A stretch of 64,000 nt of DNA from Apoda limacodes (taxonomy: Eukaryota; Arthropoda; Insecta; Lepidoptera; Limacodidae), in NCBI GenBank assembly GCA_946406115.1, contig OX291553.1:5833001-5897000 (forward strand), given 5' to 3'. Made by a program: the position numbers and the translations under genes. Below, one piece after another: positions 32,171 through 41,470 of this stretch. Position 1 is the stretch's first letter; each line of letters starts with the position of its first letter. The notes under the pieces were generated by a model. It searched no databases and had not been told where the DNA came from. It worked only from the letters and a program-made list of their open reading frames with translations.

Positions 32171-33380
32171 ACCGTAAGCTGCACGATAACAACATCTTGG
32201 AATATTTTAAACTTCTCCAACGCTGTCTATCCTCCAGTTACCTTGTATATAGCGGTGATTTTTACCTACAGATTGACAGCGTTGCCATGGGTAGCCCTGG
32301 AAGTCCCGTAGTAGCGAATTTGTGGATGGAGCACTTTGAACAGCGAGTCATCTCCACTCTGCCAGTCCCACTAAAAATTAAGAAGAGGTACGGAGATGAT
32401 GTATTTTGCATATTGAAGGGGAGAGAAAAAGATATAAAGGTGTGTGGAGATCATTTCGGTGGCATCCACAGTAACATGCGGTTTACGGTACAAAAAGAAC
32501 CAGAAAGATCGTCGGCGTTCCTAGATCTAAAAATAACGTTGAAAGTAGTACGTACGTAGTAAGTACTCACACTGATCGGTACCTTCATGCGTGTCTTCAC
32601 ATCACCAACCCCGTCACCTTAATGCAGTAGTAAGCTACCTTACCTATCGAGCATTCGACTTATGTGATGATGAGCACTTTCCAAAGGAATTAGCAAAGGT
32701 ACAGGAAGAGTAAAGGTGTGCACCGCAGATCCAAAAGAAGCCATTCCCTAGCTAATAGGGTAGAATGTCAGCCCACATTTTTGCCGTATGTTAAAGGAGT
32801 AACAGATAAGATCGGCAAGATATTAAAAAGATATTCAACAAAGACCGTATTACTCCATTAAAGAAAATCGCACAAAGCCTGCGTTCCCCTAAGGACAGCT
32901 TACCGCGCGGTTGCGGCAGTGCATACATTGGACAAACAAAAAGATCCATCGCGTGCCGAATGAAAGAACATACATATTAGACTGCTAAGAACAATGACAA
33001 ACAAAAGGCCATTGCTTAACATATACTGGAGTCGGGCCACATACACTGGATCGAATTTCACAATCCATAAATACTGTCGACAGAAAGCCGCCATTATGTG
33101 CATAGACTAGTTAAAGAGGCAATTGAAATTAAATTAAAATAAAAATAAGAATTAAAATTCATTAGGGTAGATGGGTTTAAATTGTCTAATAAGTGGAATC
33201 CAGTGTTAGGATTAATAAAAAACAGTCATAAAGCCGAAAAACGTAGTGACACAGTGAGTATATACTGTCGTGGTGACTTTCAAGTGAGTTCTTGTAGTTC
33301 CATAACAAAACGAAAAAAGAGTGTAGATAGATATGTTTGCCCATAGACTTTGTACAAACTCGCAAGTACACCAGTCATCC

Positions 33381-33418
33381 CCCCGATCATGGTGCTTGCA
33401 ACAGCACCGAAATATCGG
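33381..33418 (+). ncRNA. Degenerate hammerhead-like motif
   Basis: GGTGCT...AGCACC forms a six-base stem with a short loop. It is followed directly by GAAA and then by TATCGG, which can pair with the preceding CCGAT. This is the layout of stem II, the GAAA core and stem III or I of Penelope hammerheads. The CUGAUGA core strand is degraded to CGATCAT, so self-cleavage is unlikely. Confidence 0.45.
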
Positions 33419-33626
33419 AAGCTCATTTCCTCGGCTAATCACGGCAAGCTATAGGCTATAGCATTATGTGTAATAGACAATTAAAGATCGTCAATATTTT
33501 GATGATCAAAATAGCTTCCCTAGTTACTTAATCTTTTCTTCACACTTTTGAAAAGATAAAAACGGTTAGTAGTTGTTACCATAAGTTTAGTAACATATTT
33601 TTTATACTCCAAAGATCGTGAGGGGC

Positions 33627-33887
33627 ATGACGTCTCTGATGCAGCGATGCTCCAATCACAACAACAGAGCATTAGCTGTAAACCCAGCCAGCCAGATCAA
33701 CGAAGGTTTCAATGAAGGTACGTACCAGCTGTCTCAACCGCGACCAACTAAACTAATCTACAGCCAGAAAGCACCTAAGAAAGCTGCCAGGCGACCACAA
33801 GATCCAACTCAAAACGAAGATGATGCCATAGAACTGTACCACTTGCAGTCCTGTTCTGGAGAGATGCCAGAATGTTCAACTCATTGA
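33627..33887 (+). CDS. Unrecognised 86-codon reading frame
   Basis: Starts at ATG 33627 (the open frame extends a few codons upstream without another ATG) and stops at 33887. The product is basic and polar, with TKLIYSQKAPKKAARRPQDP followed by an acidic segment NEDDAIELYH. Composition is more coding-like and GC-richer than the flanks. It shows no transposon motif that I know. A 'ttttttatactccaaag' string just upstream could act as a splice acceptor, so this may be a terminal exon or a processed gene fragment. Function unknown. Confidence 0.35.
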   Translation: MTSLMQRCSNHNNRALAVNPASQINEGFNEGTYQLSQPRPTKLIYSQKAPKKAARRPQDPTQNEDDAIELYHLQSCSGEMPECSTH

Positions 33888-34301
33888 ACACTAATTAATA
33901 TAAAAGGATTAAAAACAGATTACTAATAATTCTTATCGTAATAAAACTAAGTATATCATAAGTATATATAATAAAATAACTAACGAGCCAAGTCGCATGA
34001 CAAACTATATGTTTATATATATATATATGTATATGGAAATATAAATGTAGGTCTCTCGTGGAACAGTAATATTTAGGCAATAGACTTTGTAACATCACTG
34101 TATGCACACCAACAGCACACTAATATATGTAATAGTTGTTAAGTCAACATTAATTTAATGTTTATTGAGTAGATATTTCGCAAAATAAATCAATTGGAAT
34201 CAAGAAATAATACATCGGTACAAACACTGTTCAATAACGATCAATGCTTCAACTTTTGTTTGGTTCCTAAAACTGGAATAAGGTTATGTGTTTTTTTGTA
34301 T
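33888..34301. other. 3' flank of SDR2 with TA microsatellite
   Basis: AT-rich, with a short (TA)n run at about 34015-34030. No gene. The first 60 bases left of SDR2 correspond to its 3' untranslated flank. Confidence 0.45.
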
Positions 34302-35255
34302 TTAACTATCAGTAAAAGAAAAATTAACTAATTTCTCTGATTCAGTCCACAACTTCTTCGATAGCTCCAGATCTTGACACAACGGAGACGCTTTCTGTTC
34401 CCGACAATCACTAAAGTACCTTCCAGTCAGATGTTTAACTTCCGGTGACACTGCCAAATATACAGACGTCTGTGCCGCTTCCAAATGAGTTTTACACGCG
34501 AATCCCAGTATTAATCCTAGAAACATATTTAGTCTTTCATCCACACAACCATCAGCTATATTTGTCTTTGCCCATCCAGGGTGTAAACAATTAACTGTCA
34601 CACCGGTTCCTCTTAACCTTCGACTTAGCTCCATCGTCATGATAGTTAAATATAACTTGCTGTTAGAATACACTGAAAATTTGTTCCAATATTTCTCTGT
34701 GTTTATATTATCAAAGTCAACTATACCATTTTTATGACCTGAAGATGAAACGTTAATGATGCGACTAGGTGCCGATGACTTCAGAAGAGGCAATAAAAGG
34801 CATGTCAATAAAAATGGTCCAAAGTAATTAACTTGCATTCCGATAAGTAAACCATCTTCTGTTTTACTATCTCCCGGTACTATATCGCCAGCATTATTAA
34901 TAAGTACATCCAAACGTTTCTCACTTCTCATTATGTCTTTACTAAATTGCTTAACGGAGCGTAAAGACGATAAATCCATTTCCTTACATATAATTGTTGC
35001 ACCTGGATTCGATTTACGTATTTTTTCTTTCGCAGCTGTAGCGAGTTCTAAAGTAATGCATGCAATAATGTCTCTTGCTCCACGATCAGCTAAATCTCTA
35101 GCTGTTTCAAATCCTATACCACTGTTACCTCCCGTTATTATAACAGTCTTTCCCACCATATGCGCACTCGAGTGACACATTCCAATTGTTAACTTCTGAT
35201 ACACTTTCACAGATATAACTGCAATTGCTATTAATCCAATTATCCACGTAAACAT
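34302..35255 (-). CDS. Retinol dehydrogenase-like SDR (SDR2)
   Basis: 317-residue intronless SDR, very close to SDR4. N-terminal hydrophobic anchor, TGGNSGIG at 41-48, NNAG at 120-123, VSSSG at 169-173, YSNSK with Tyr196 and Lys200, and HPGW at 225-228 are all present. Two features stand out. First, the Arg found after the second strand in SDR1 (ACRS) is Ile here (ACIT), which may change cofactor preference. Second, the hydrophobic strand before it reads RGARDII where the paralogues have RGARVII. The start ATG at 35255 aligns with the paralogues; codons upstream open only with GTG. Possible dehydrogenase of retinoids or other lipids at the ER membrane. Functional status uncertain because of the strand mutation. 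Confidence 0.82.
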   Translation of the reverse strand: MFTWIIGLIAIAVISVKVYQKLTIGMCHSSAHMVGKTVIITGGNSGIGFETARDLADRGARDIIACITLELATAAKEKIRKSNPGATIICKEMDLSSLRSVKQFSKDIMRSEKRLDVLINNAGDIVPGDSKTEDGLLIGMQVNYFGPFLLTCLLLPLLKSSAPSRIINVSSSGHKNGIVDFDNINTEKYWNKFSVYSNSKLYLTIMTMELSRRLRGTGVTVNCLHPGWAKTNIADGCVDERLNMFLGLILGFACKTHLEAAQTSVYLAVSPEVKHLTGRYFSDCREQKASPLCQDLELSKKLWTESEKLVNFSFTDS

Positions 35256-35475
35256 TGTAACTGGTAACACTGCTGACTGTTTTTACGTATCGTGAAATAA
35301 TGATAGATAACTATAAAACTTGGTAAAGATCAGTTATCCACGGCCATGACAACACATATGATCGTTGATTATTAATTTTCAATCGGCGTGCCCCCACAGA
35401 CCAAGCAGCCGCGCTTACACTACGATATTGCTGTTCGTGGCTGCCGACCCAAGCCGATTAGCTTACTTATATAAT
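35256..35475 (-). promoter_or_regulatory. Conserved upstream region of SDR2
   Basis: The 220 bases upstream of the ATG are nearly the same as those before SDR4. They include 'aagttttatagttatct' (TATA-like) and 'atcatatgtgttgtcatggcc' (split here for length). The shared block ends exactly at the Helitron-like CTAGT terminus. It probably holds the promoter; no factor sites were identified with confidence. Confidence 0.4.
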
Positions 35476-35620
35476 ACTAGCTTTTGCCAACGGCTTGGCC
35501 CGCCCTAAATTTGGTAATCGGCGTAGGATACTTACGGAAACTCCTTGCTTATACAAAAGAAGTTTGTTATAGCAAGCCAATCTGCAGCTATGGTTCGTTC
35601 GTGGAATTTCTACAATATAA
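35476..35620 (-). mobile_element. Helitron-like 3' end, 5'-truncated
   Basis: On the minus strand the fragment ends 'ggcaaaagCTAGT', a Helitron-type CTRRT terminus, followed by 'attatataagtaagc'. It matches the segment that ends at 46542 upstream of SDR4. Homology stops at about 35620, so the 5' part is lost. Confidence 0.6.
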
Positions 35621-36095
35621 TCTTTGAATCGAATTCTCCAAATTTAATTTTTTGTCCATAGCAATTAGGACTCAGTGATGATGAGTTAGTACTTTTTCCA
35701 CACAAATTTTGCAACCTCTTTTCTCACCGCAGGGTTTGAATTTTTAGAAAAACCTTAAAACACGATTTTCATTCATTGTGTTGAACATCTTGTTAACGAA
35801 GTTTTAAGTAATTTGACCATAAATATAATTCCCAACACATAATTTCTGTCCCCCTTTTTTTACATAAGAACATATAGTTTATTAAGTGCATAGAGACATA
35901 TATATAGGCTTGGCATCCGTCGGGGTTTCTCCGGATTTGTCCTAGTTTAGAGGGCGTCCGGGGAGCTGGGGACGGGGTTTCATTTATAGTCTGGGTTTAG
36001 AAGTTCCTAAAAACTTTAAGAACATTTTGTTTTGGTAACAGATTAAAAAATGTAAGACTGCAAACAGTTTCTTAAAACGTTTTGTTCCTTAACCC
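35621..36095. other. Intergenic, no gene seen
   Basis: AT-rich sequence with no recognisable frame or repeat, between the Helitron-like end and a LINE fragment. Confidence 0.4.
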
Positions 36096-36099
36096 ATCG

Positions 36100-37985
36100 C
36101 GCTGACTTCAGAAAGACTCGAAGAGACGGCGTCCGTGGAAGTTTGTCACCAAAGCATTCCAGGCGATATGCTTCGAATTGAGGTCACCGGCTATTATTGT
36201 GGCTTCGTTTTGTGGCATGAGATTCCGGAGTTCAGGATGTCGATGGAGGACTCTTGCGGTCGGTAAGTGGCGAATAGCCGCAAGGTTTTGTCGGCTATCT
36301 GTGCAGTGATACCTAGGTCTTGGAAACTTTTTGGCTCTGTATCTTCTATTGGTTGATGTAATAATGATCGCTTAACGAGTACTGCCAGGCCTCTGTTGGT
36401 ACGTCCTTGACTGCTTTTTTCATTGCATCCATTTTGCGGTAGGTTATGAAGCTAGGGACGATGAATGTTGTTTGCTCGTTTAGCATAGTTTCGCTAATAA
36501 GCATTACGTCAACTTTCCACTCGCGTAAAAATAAATGGATTAGCTTCTTTTTCTTCACCACTGAGCAGGCGTTCCTGTGTACCACGCGCAGTAGTGAGGC
36601 TGGTTATGTTAAACGTGATTTCTCATTTGTCTAACAATTCCATCCAGGATGACTGGCACTGGGTCGGTATTAGCCCGTAGCGCTTTCAGTATGTCATGTA
36701 ATATACCGATGGCTAGTTCGATAGTCGCAAAATTATTGTTATCTAAACCAGCTGTGACATCGGGGATTTTTGTTGTTAGTGTTTGTAAATGTTTCTCTTT
36801 ATATTTGTCTTTAGTGATGTATGCCTGTTGAGTTGGAGCTTCCTCCTGTTGTGTCAAGGGAACCACTTTCTTATTCCGGGATCCTTTTTTTTCTTAATTC
36901 TAAGTGGTTCCGCTCTTGGTGTGGGATCATTTGCTTTGGCTATTAGGAAAGCAGAGGCCTGGTCTTCTGTTGGGGTCGTTGTTGCCCCAGAAGTAGCCGC
37001 AACATTTTTTACATTTTTTTCGGACGCTGTAGTGAGAGCAATGGTTTTTTATTCCTTGCTTCTCTTTTATAGACCGGACAAGCTGTGCTGTTAGCTGCGT
37101 GTAAGTCTCCGCAATCAGCACACGTCGAAGGCTTGTCTTTGGAACGTTGGCAGTCTTTTGCTGTGTGGCTTCCACCGCATTTTACACATGCCAACTTTCT
37201 GTGACACCCGTACAAAGAGTGCCGAAATTGTTGGCAGCGGTGACATTGAGCAGGTCCTTTTTTACCACGCCAGGCTTCAATTTTGACTCCTGGCATGAAC
37301 AAGAGCTCATTTATGTTGTAAATGGCCGGAATGATGTTAGGGGTGCAACTCAACTGCGCAAAGAAAATGTAACCCGGCCGGTCGCGTCTTACCCTGATTT
37401 GCCGGCCATATTCGGGATCGATTGCAAAGTTTCTAATGGATATCAACCGGGGGGGGTGTCTGCGACCAATCCGCGAATGGCTACCTTTAGACACTTTTCT
37501 GCCGTAAGAGAGTAAAAAAAACAAGATACGTTGGTCGTCTTCTCGAGCTCAGTAAAGTAGCTTTGTATGGTTCTGTATTCTTCGTCAGAAGAAGGGGTGA
37601 AGCGAAATCCTTTACCAATAGGTCTAGCGTTAGGCGTGTGCCTAAGTTTTTCCTTCAGAATTTTGAAGTTTCTACCCTATTCGGGCAAAACTTCCGCCAC
37701 TAAAGGGGGTACCTGAGGCTTTTTGGTTTAATCGTTTCACCAGTGGTAGTTTTAGGAACACCAGCAGGAGGGAGTGACGAAGCCATTACGCGAAAGAAAT
37801 GGCTGAGGCCGATAAATGGGTTCGTGGAAGCACAACTCGCGAGTCAGCAAATGTTGTAGATTGAAGAATAGGTGGGGTGGAGATTTGTGAGTATCTCCGT
37901 AGTGTTAGGTAAAACAAAGTTCGCTCCATAGGTTGGGCCACGACTGAGCCAATACTCACGAATGCCACCTTTCTAATTACCTATT
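36100..37985 (-). pseudogene. Jockey-type LINE: ORF1 and N-terminal endonuclease
   Basis: Minus strand, 5' to 3'. A broken ORF1 begins near 37965, with gag-like NIIPAIYNINELLFMPGVKI. Three cysteine knuckles follow (CHRCQQFRHSLYGC, CVKCGGSHTAKDC, CADCGDLHAANSTAC), as in Jockey-group ORF1 proteins. After the ORF1 end near 36610, the apurinic endonuclease starts (KLIHLFLREWKVDVMLISET) and reaches AGDLNSKHIAWN, with its catalytic Asp-Asn pair, near 36190. It ends abruptly at about 36100. Numerous frameshifts. The matching C-terminal endonuclease and RT are not downstream but upstream, at 37990-40160. Confidence 0.78.
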
Positions 37986-37989
37986 AATT

Positions 37990-40160
37990 AGGGGAAGTCG
38001 TAGAGTCTAATCTCGCTGTTGCGAGATCGTCATCTGGGGCCGTTAGTAGGTGCCGAGGCCACCTCAAGATCGGTCGGTCGGGGGGATGATGTACAATTAA
38101 TCGGTTCGGCTGATTTTGTGTACGCTCGGAAAAGCGGACTGCCAGGTCTTAGAAATAATGGGGAATCGTGGGGAGCTCAAAGTCTGTGTAGGTCCGCATT
38201 GCGGACGTACCAGGAGGCTCCGGCGGCCGCTCTGAGAAAGCGATTTTGGAGGGTCTGGAGTTTATGGAGATTTCGTTTGGATAACGCATAGACTACGCTA
38301 GCATAAGCTAGTATCGGGCGGATGCAAGTTGTGTAAAGATTCAGCTTATTTCTAAGCGACATCTTACTGTATTTGCCTATCATGGGATAAAGAGGACCGA
38401 GGACAAAGGCGGCTCGGTCTCTAACTATTTTGGTGTGATCGCGGAAGTTTAAATGCCTATCCAGGGTCACCATCATATTTGACCTTGTTTTGCCAAGGAA
38501 TGACCCGAACGGAGAGTGAGAGGGGAGATGGCCGCAGAGGGCGGCCTACGGTAGAGAGAACGGCAGAGCTCTTGTCGGGATTCACTTCAATTCTCTATTC
38601 CCGAAACCATTCGCCTAGGGTGGTATAAGCGGTTTGGAATCTCTTAGTAATTCGACTCACTTCGGTGGTATGAATCGCGGTATCGTTTTAGGGATGTCGT
38701 TAGTGTACAGAAGGTACAAAATAGAGGCGAGCACGGACCCTTGCAGGACTTCTGCTTCTATGGGACGGGGGGAAGAGAGAGTGCCTTCAACTTTATAGCG
38801 ATAGCTACGGTTCGACAAATAGTCTCGTATGATGAGTACGCGACGATCTGGCAACTGAAAGTTGTACGGTTTCTAAGTTAAACCGTTGTGCCAGACTTTG
38901 TCGAAGGCTTTCGCTACATCGAAGAAGACAGCGCCCGTGTGGCGGGGCTTAACTAATACTAATTGGAAACCAGTGAGAATATGTTCCGTGATGCGGAGGA
39001 CTTGGTGGAAGTGTTTGGCGCGGAAGCCGAACTGCTCGTCTATTAAAATGCCTCTGGACACTATAGCGTTCCGTAGGCTAGCAGACAAGCAAGGACAAGG
39101 CGTTCGTAAAGTTTACGAAGGGTCTTTAGTAAACTTATGGGGCGGTAGGAGGATGGCTCGGCACGAGCTTTGCCTGGCTTATGGATTTCTATACAAATTG
39201 TGGCTTTCCATTGATATGGAAAGGTGCAATTCGATAGCAGCGTTGACAATCACTACTAGAAGGCAGAGAAGGGGAAGAGTGAGACGCTTTAGGATATCGC
39301 TAAAGATACCGTCCGCGCCGGGTGCTTTACGGGGGCGTAGGACTTTGATGACCTGTCTGACTTCGTCGACAGTGACATGGGACAGGTGGTCGTATGGGGG
39401 CAGAGAAGTTCTGCGTTCCACTACGCCGTGAGCCTCATGCACGTGATCGGGATCGAAAGACTGTGTACTTAAGGCACATTAGGCTTGGAGGCTAGATGCA
39501 AGGCAATCCGCTTTTTCGTCGTCATTGAACGCGGGAACGTTTTTGGGACGAGTTAACGGAGGGAGAGAGTTGAAGGTGTCTAATTTCAAAGCTCTGGCTA
39601 GTCGCCAATAAGCTTGATGAGAAGGAGGAATATTCTCCATCAGATCACCGAAACGTTGGGCACGAAGCTCAGCTACAGCGGTTCTTACACGGCGGTGTAA
39701 GAGTCATCAGCGACCTGATGTGCTGAGGCAGGATTAGGTGGTGGTAATCACCAACCGGCACTTGTCCTGAGCACTCGCCAACGGAGGCGGTCAGGTGACT
39801 AGTGAGTGAGTCGATAACTACGTTTAAGTCGGTCGTGGAAGAGATTATATTGGGAACGCGATCTGGATGTGGCGAGCTGGGGTTTTCGAGCAATTGCCCG
39901 AATTAATCCCAGTCCGTCACGGTTCTAGTGTCAGGAAGAGTGTTCGAAGGGGAACCTAATCGGAGGTGGACAGGGCGGTGGTCCGAGTCAAGTTCGTCAA
40001 GCACCTCTATAGAGCGAAAGCTTAGCCTTACATTCTTTAGAAGTGCTATGTCGAGCACGTCAGGGTAATTGCGCGTTTTATGGGGAAATTAAGTGGGTGT
40101 CATGGGAGCGATGATGTCAAAGTTTAGTCTGTCAACTAAATCGTTGAGGAGTCTGCCTCT
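37990..40160 (-). pseudogene. Jockey-type LINE: C-terminal endonuclease and RT
   Basis: Minus strand. Endonuclease C-terminus (NYPDVLDIALLKNVRLSFRS, LDSDHRPV with catalytic SDH) near 39960-40150, then RT. The RT pieces are RKAPGADGIFSDILKRL and SSYRPISLLKTLRKLYERL (39.1-39.4 kb), then DEQFGFRAKHFHQVLR, FFDVAKAFDKVWHNGL, AEVLQGSVLASILYLLYTND (38.7-38.8 kb). The C-terminal LYTTCIRPILAYASVVYAL follows near 38320. The YADD box is lost. Frames are broken throughout. The 3' end joins directly to ORF1 sequence of the adjacent half with no poly(A) tail between them. Confidence 0.78.
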
Positions 40161-40656
40161 CCGTTAAGTTAATGAATTTTAAATTCATAAAAATTGGTAT
40201 TTGACCTTTTGCTTAAAAATCAAGGATGATACTTTTGCTGTTTCTGGAAGATCATCTCACAGGGGGTGAAATAGGGAAAAAAACTTTTTATGGGAATCTG
40301 TTTATTTCTGTAAATAAAATCATGAAAGTTGGTATTTACATTTCTGGTTGCAAATAAAGAATTCCAAGTTTCAGCATTTTCCGAAATTTATAAGTAGGTA
40401 AAAAAGCGTGAAAGTTTGTATAGGAAATAATATATATTATAGAAAATTTACTTAAAACTGGGTATGAATGCTGTCAAAACGCTGTCAATGGAACAAGTAT
40501 TGGTGTCATATTTAGTAAGGGAAATAATATTATTTAAATAACTCCAGTAAGTACTATAAGTTACCTTATGTATCTATAGGCAACAGAAGAGTGGTGAGTC
40601 GGTGTGGTGTGCAAGGGGACGCTACCCCCGATACGATACTACAACTCGGGCGAATT
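40161..40656. other. AT-rich spacer
   Basis: No gene. It contains generic AT-rich repeats such as 'gaaagttggtatttacatttc'. It leads into the inverted-repeat element that starts at about 40657. Confidence 0.35.
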
Positions 40657-40862
40657 AACATGACACCTGGCCGCGTGAAGTCTATTCAATGTAGAGTTTG
40701 CAAAAAAATGCCCATAGTAACTCAAAGGGGAAACAAGGGAAAAAACCGGACTTAGAATATTTACATATTTTGTCCTTTGTTTTGGTTACAGTTAGGGTTT
40801 AGATATGGGGGTGCTGAAAAAAATTTGTATCAAAATTTGTGATGTCCCCATAATTATATATT

Positions 40863-41470
40863 TTAAGAGAGGTAGGGCACTGCAAGTACTTGCTCGAATA
40901 AGCCACCCGAACAACTAAAGCAGGGCATAGCGAGTACTTGCTCGAATGAGCGGCCCGAACTGGGGAAGTACCTCCACCTTACAGAAAACCGCGGCCATAA
41001 TAACACTAACATTGAGTAGTGTTGTGTTCCTGGCGGTGAGTAAGGTTGCCAGAGCTCTTTGAGGATTCGCTGCGCGGACAGCGGAGGACCGGCGGTTCTT
41101 GTTGCTGTCATGCTCGGCGTAGACGCGGCGTGCTGGTTCGGCGGTCAGGGAGACCTGATGAAACGGCTGACCGCTGGCCGCCCGCAGGTTGAACGGGATC
41201 CCGAACCCAGGGATCACTTAATCTCCGCCCTGGGAGGCTGATTCGCCAGCCTGTGTAAAGTATCTGAAGTGGTAGTCGTGCCGGAGAAGTAGACCGGAGT
41301 GGACCCGGCTACTACAACAGAGGGGGATCAGGGGCCCTTCCGCCCGCCGTGCCAGCAACCGTATCATCTGTAGCGAGCTTGGGCAGTTCTAGTGCCGCAC
41401 CTTTTGTCCTCTAAGCTGTCAGTGCAGTGAATCCTCATCTTTAATCTAAATAACCCTTTCAAAAAAAACG
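40863..41470. other. GC-rich interior with duplicated motif
   Basis: 'gggca...gtacttgctcgaat(a/g)agc...cccgaac' occurs twice (near 40877 and 40923). The GC-rich sequence around 41040-41400 has open stretches on both strands, but I recognise no protein. It ends in a short A run ('ctttcaaaaaaaa') just before the LINE 5' truncation point. Confidence 0.4.

Larger units (their letters stand above)
31030..33430 (+). pseudogene. Penelope-like element, split and decayed
   Basis: A Penelope-like retroelement on the plus strand. The first piece (31075-31204) encodes KFQFKVHKKDAPLRPIIPNS, the early RT motif. After a foreign insert, RT resumes at about 32172 with DNNILEYF, AMGSPGSPVVANLWMEHFE (motif B-like region) and YGDDVF (catalytic box; YVDD is usual). 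The C-terminal GIY-YIG endonuclease follows in broken frames (CGSAYIGQTKRSIACRMKEH near 32915, then LVKEAIEI near 33110). About 100 residues of RT between the two halves are missing. The 3' region near 33381 contains a hammerhead-like remnant, a known hallmark of this class. Confidence 0.82.
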
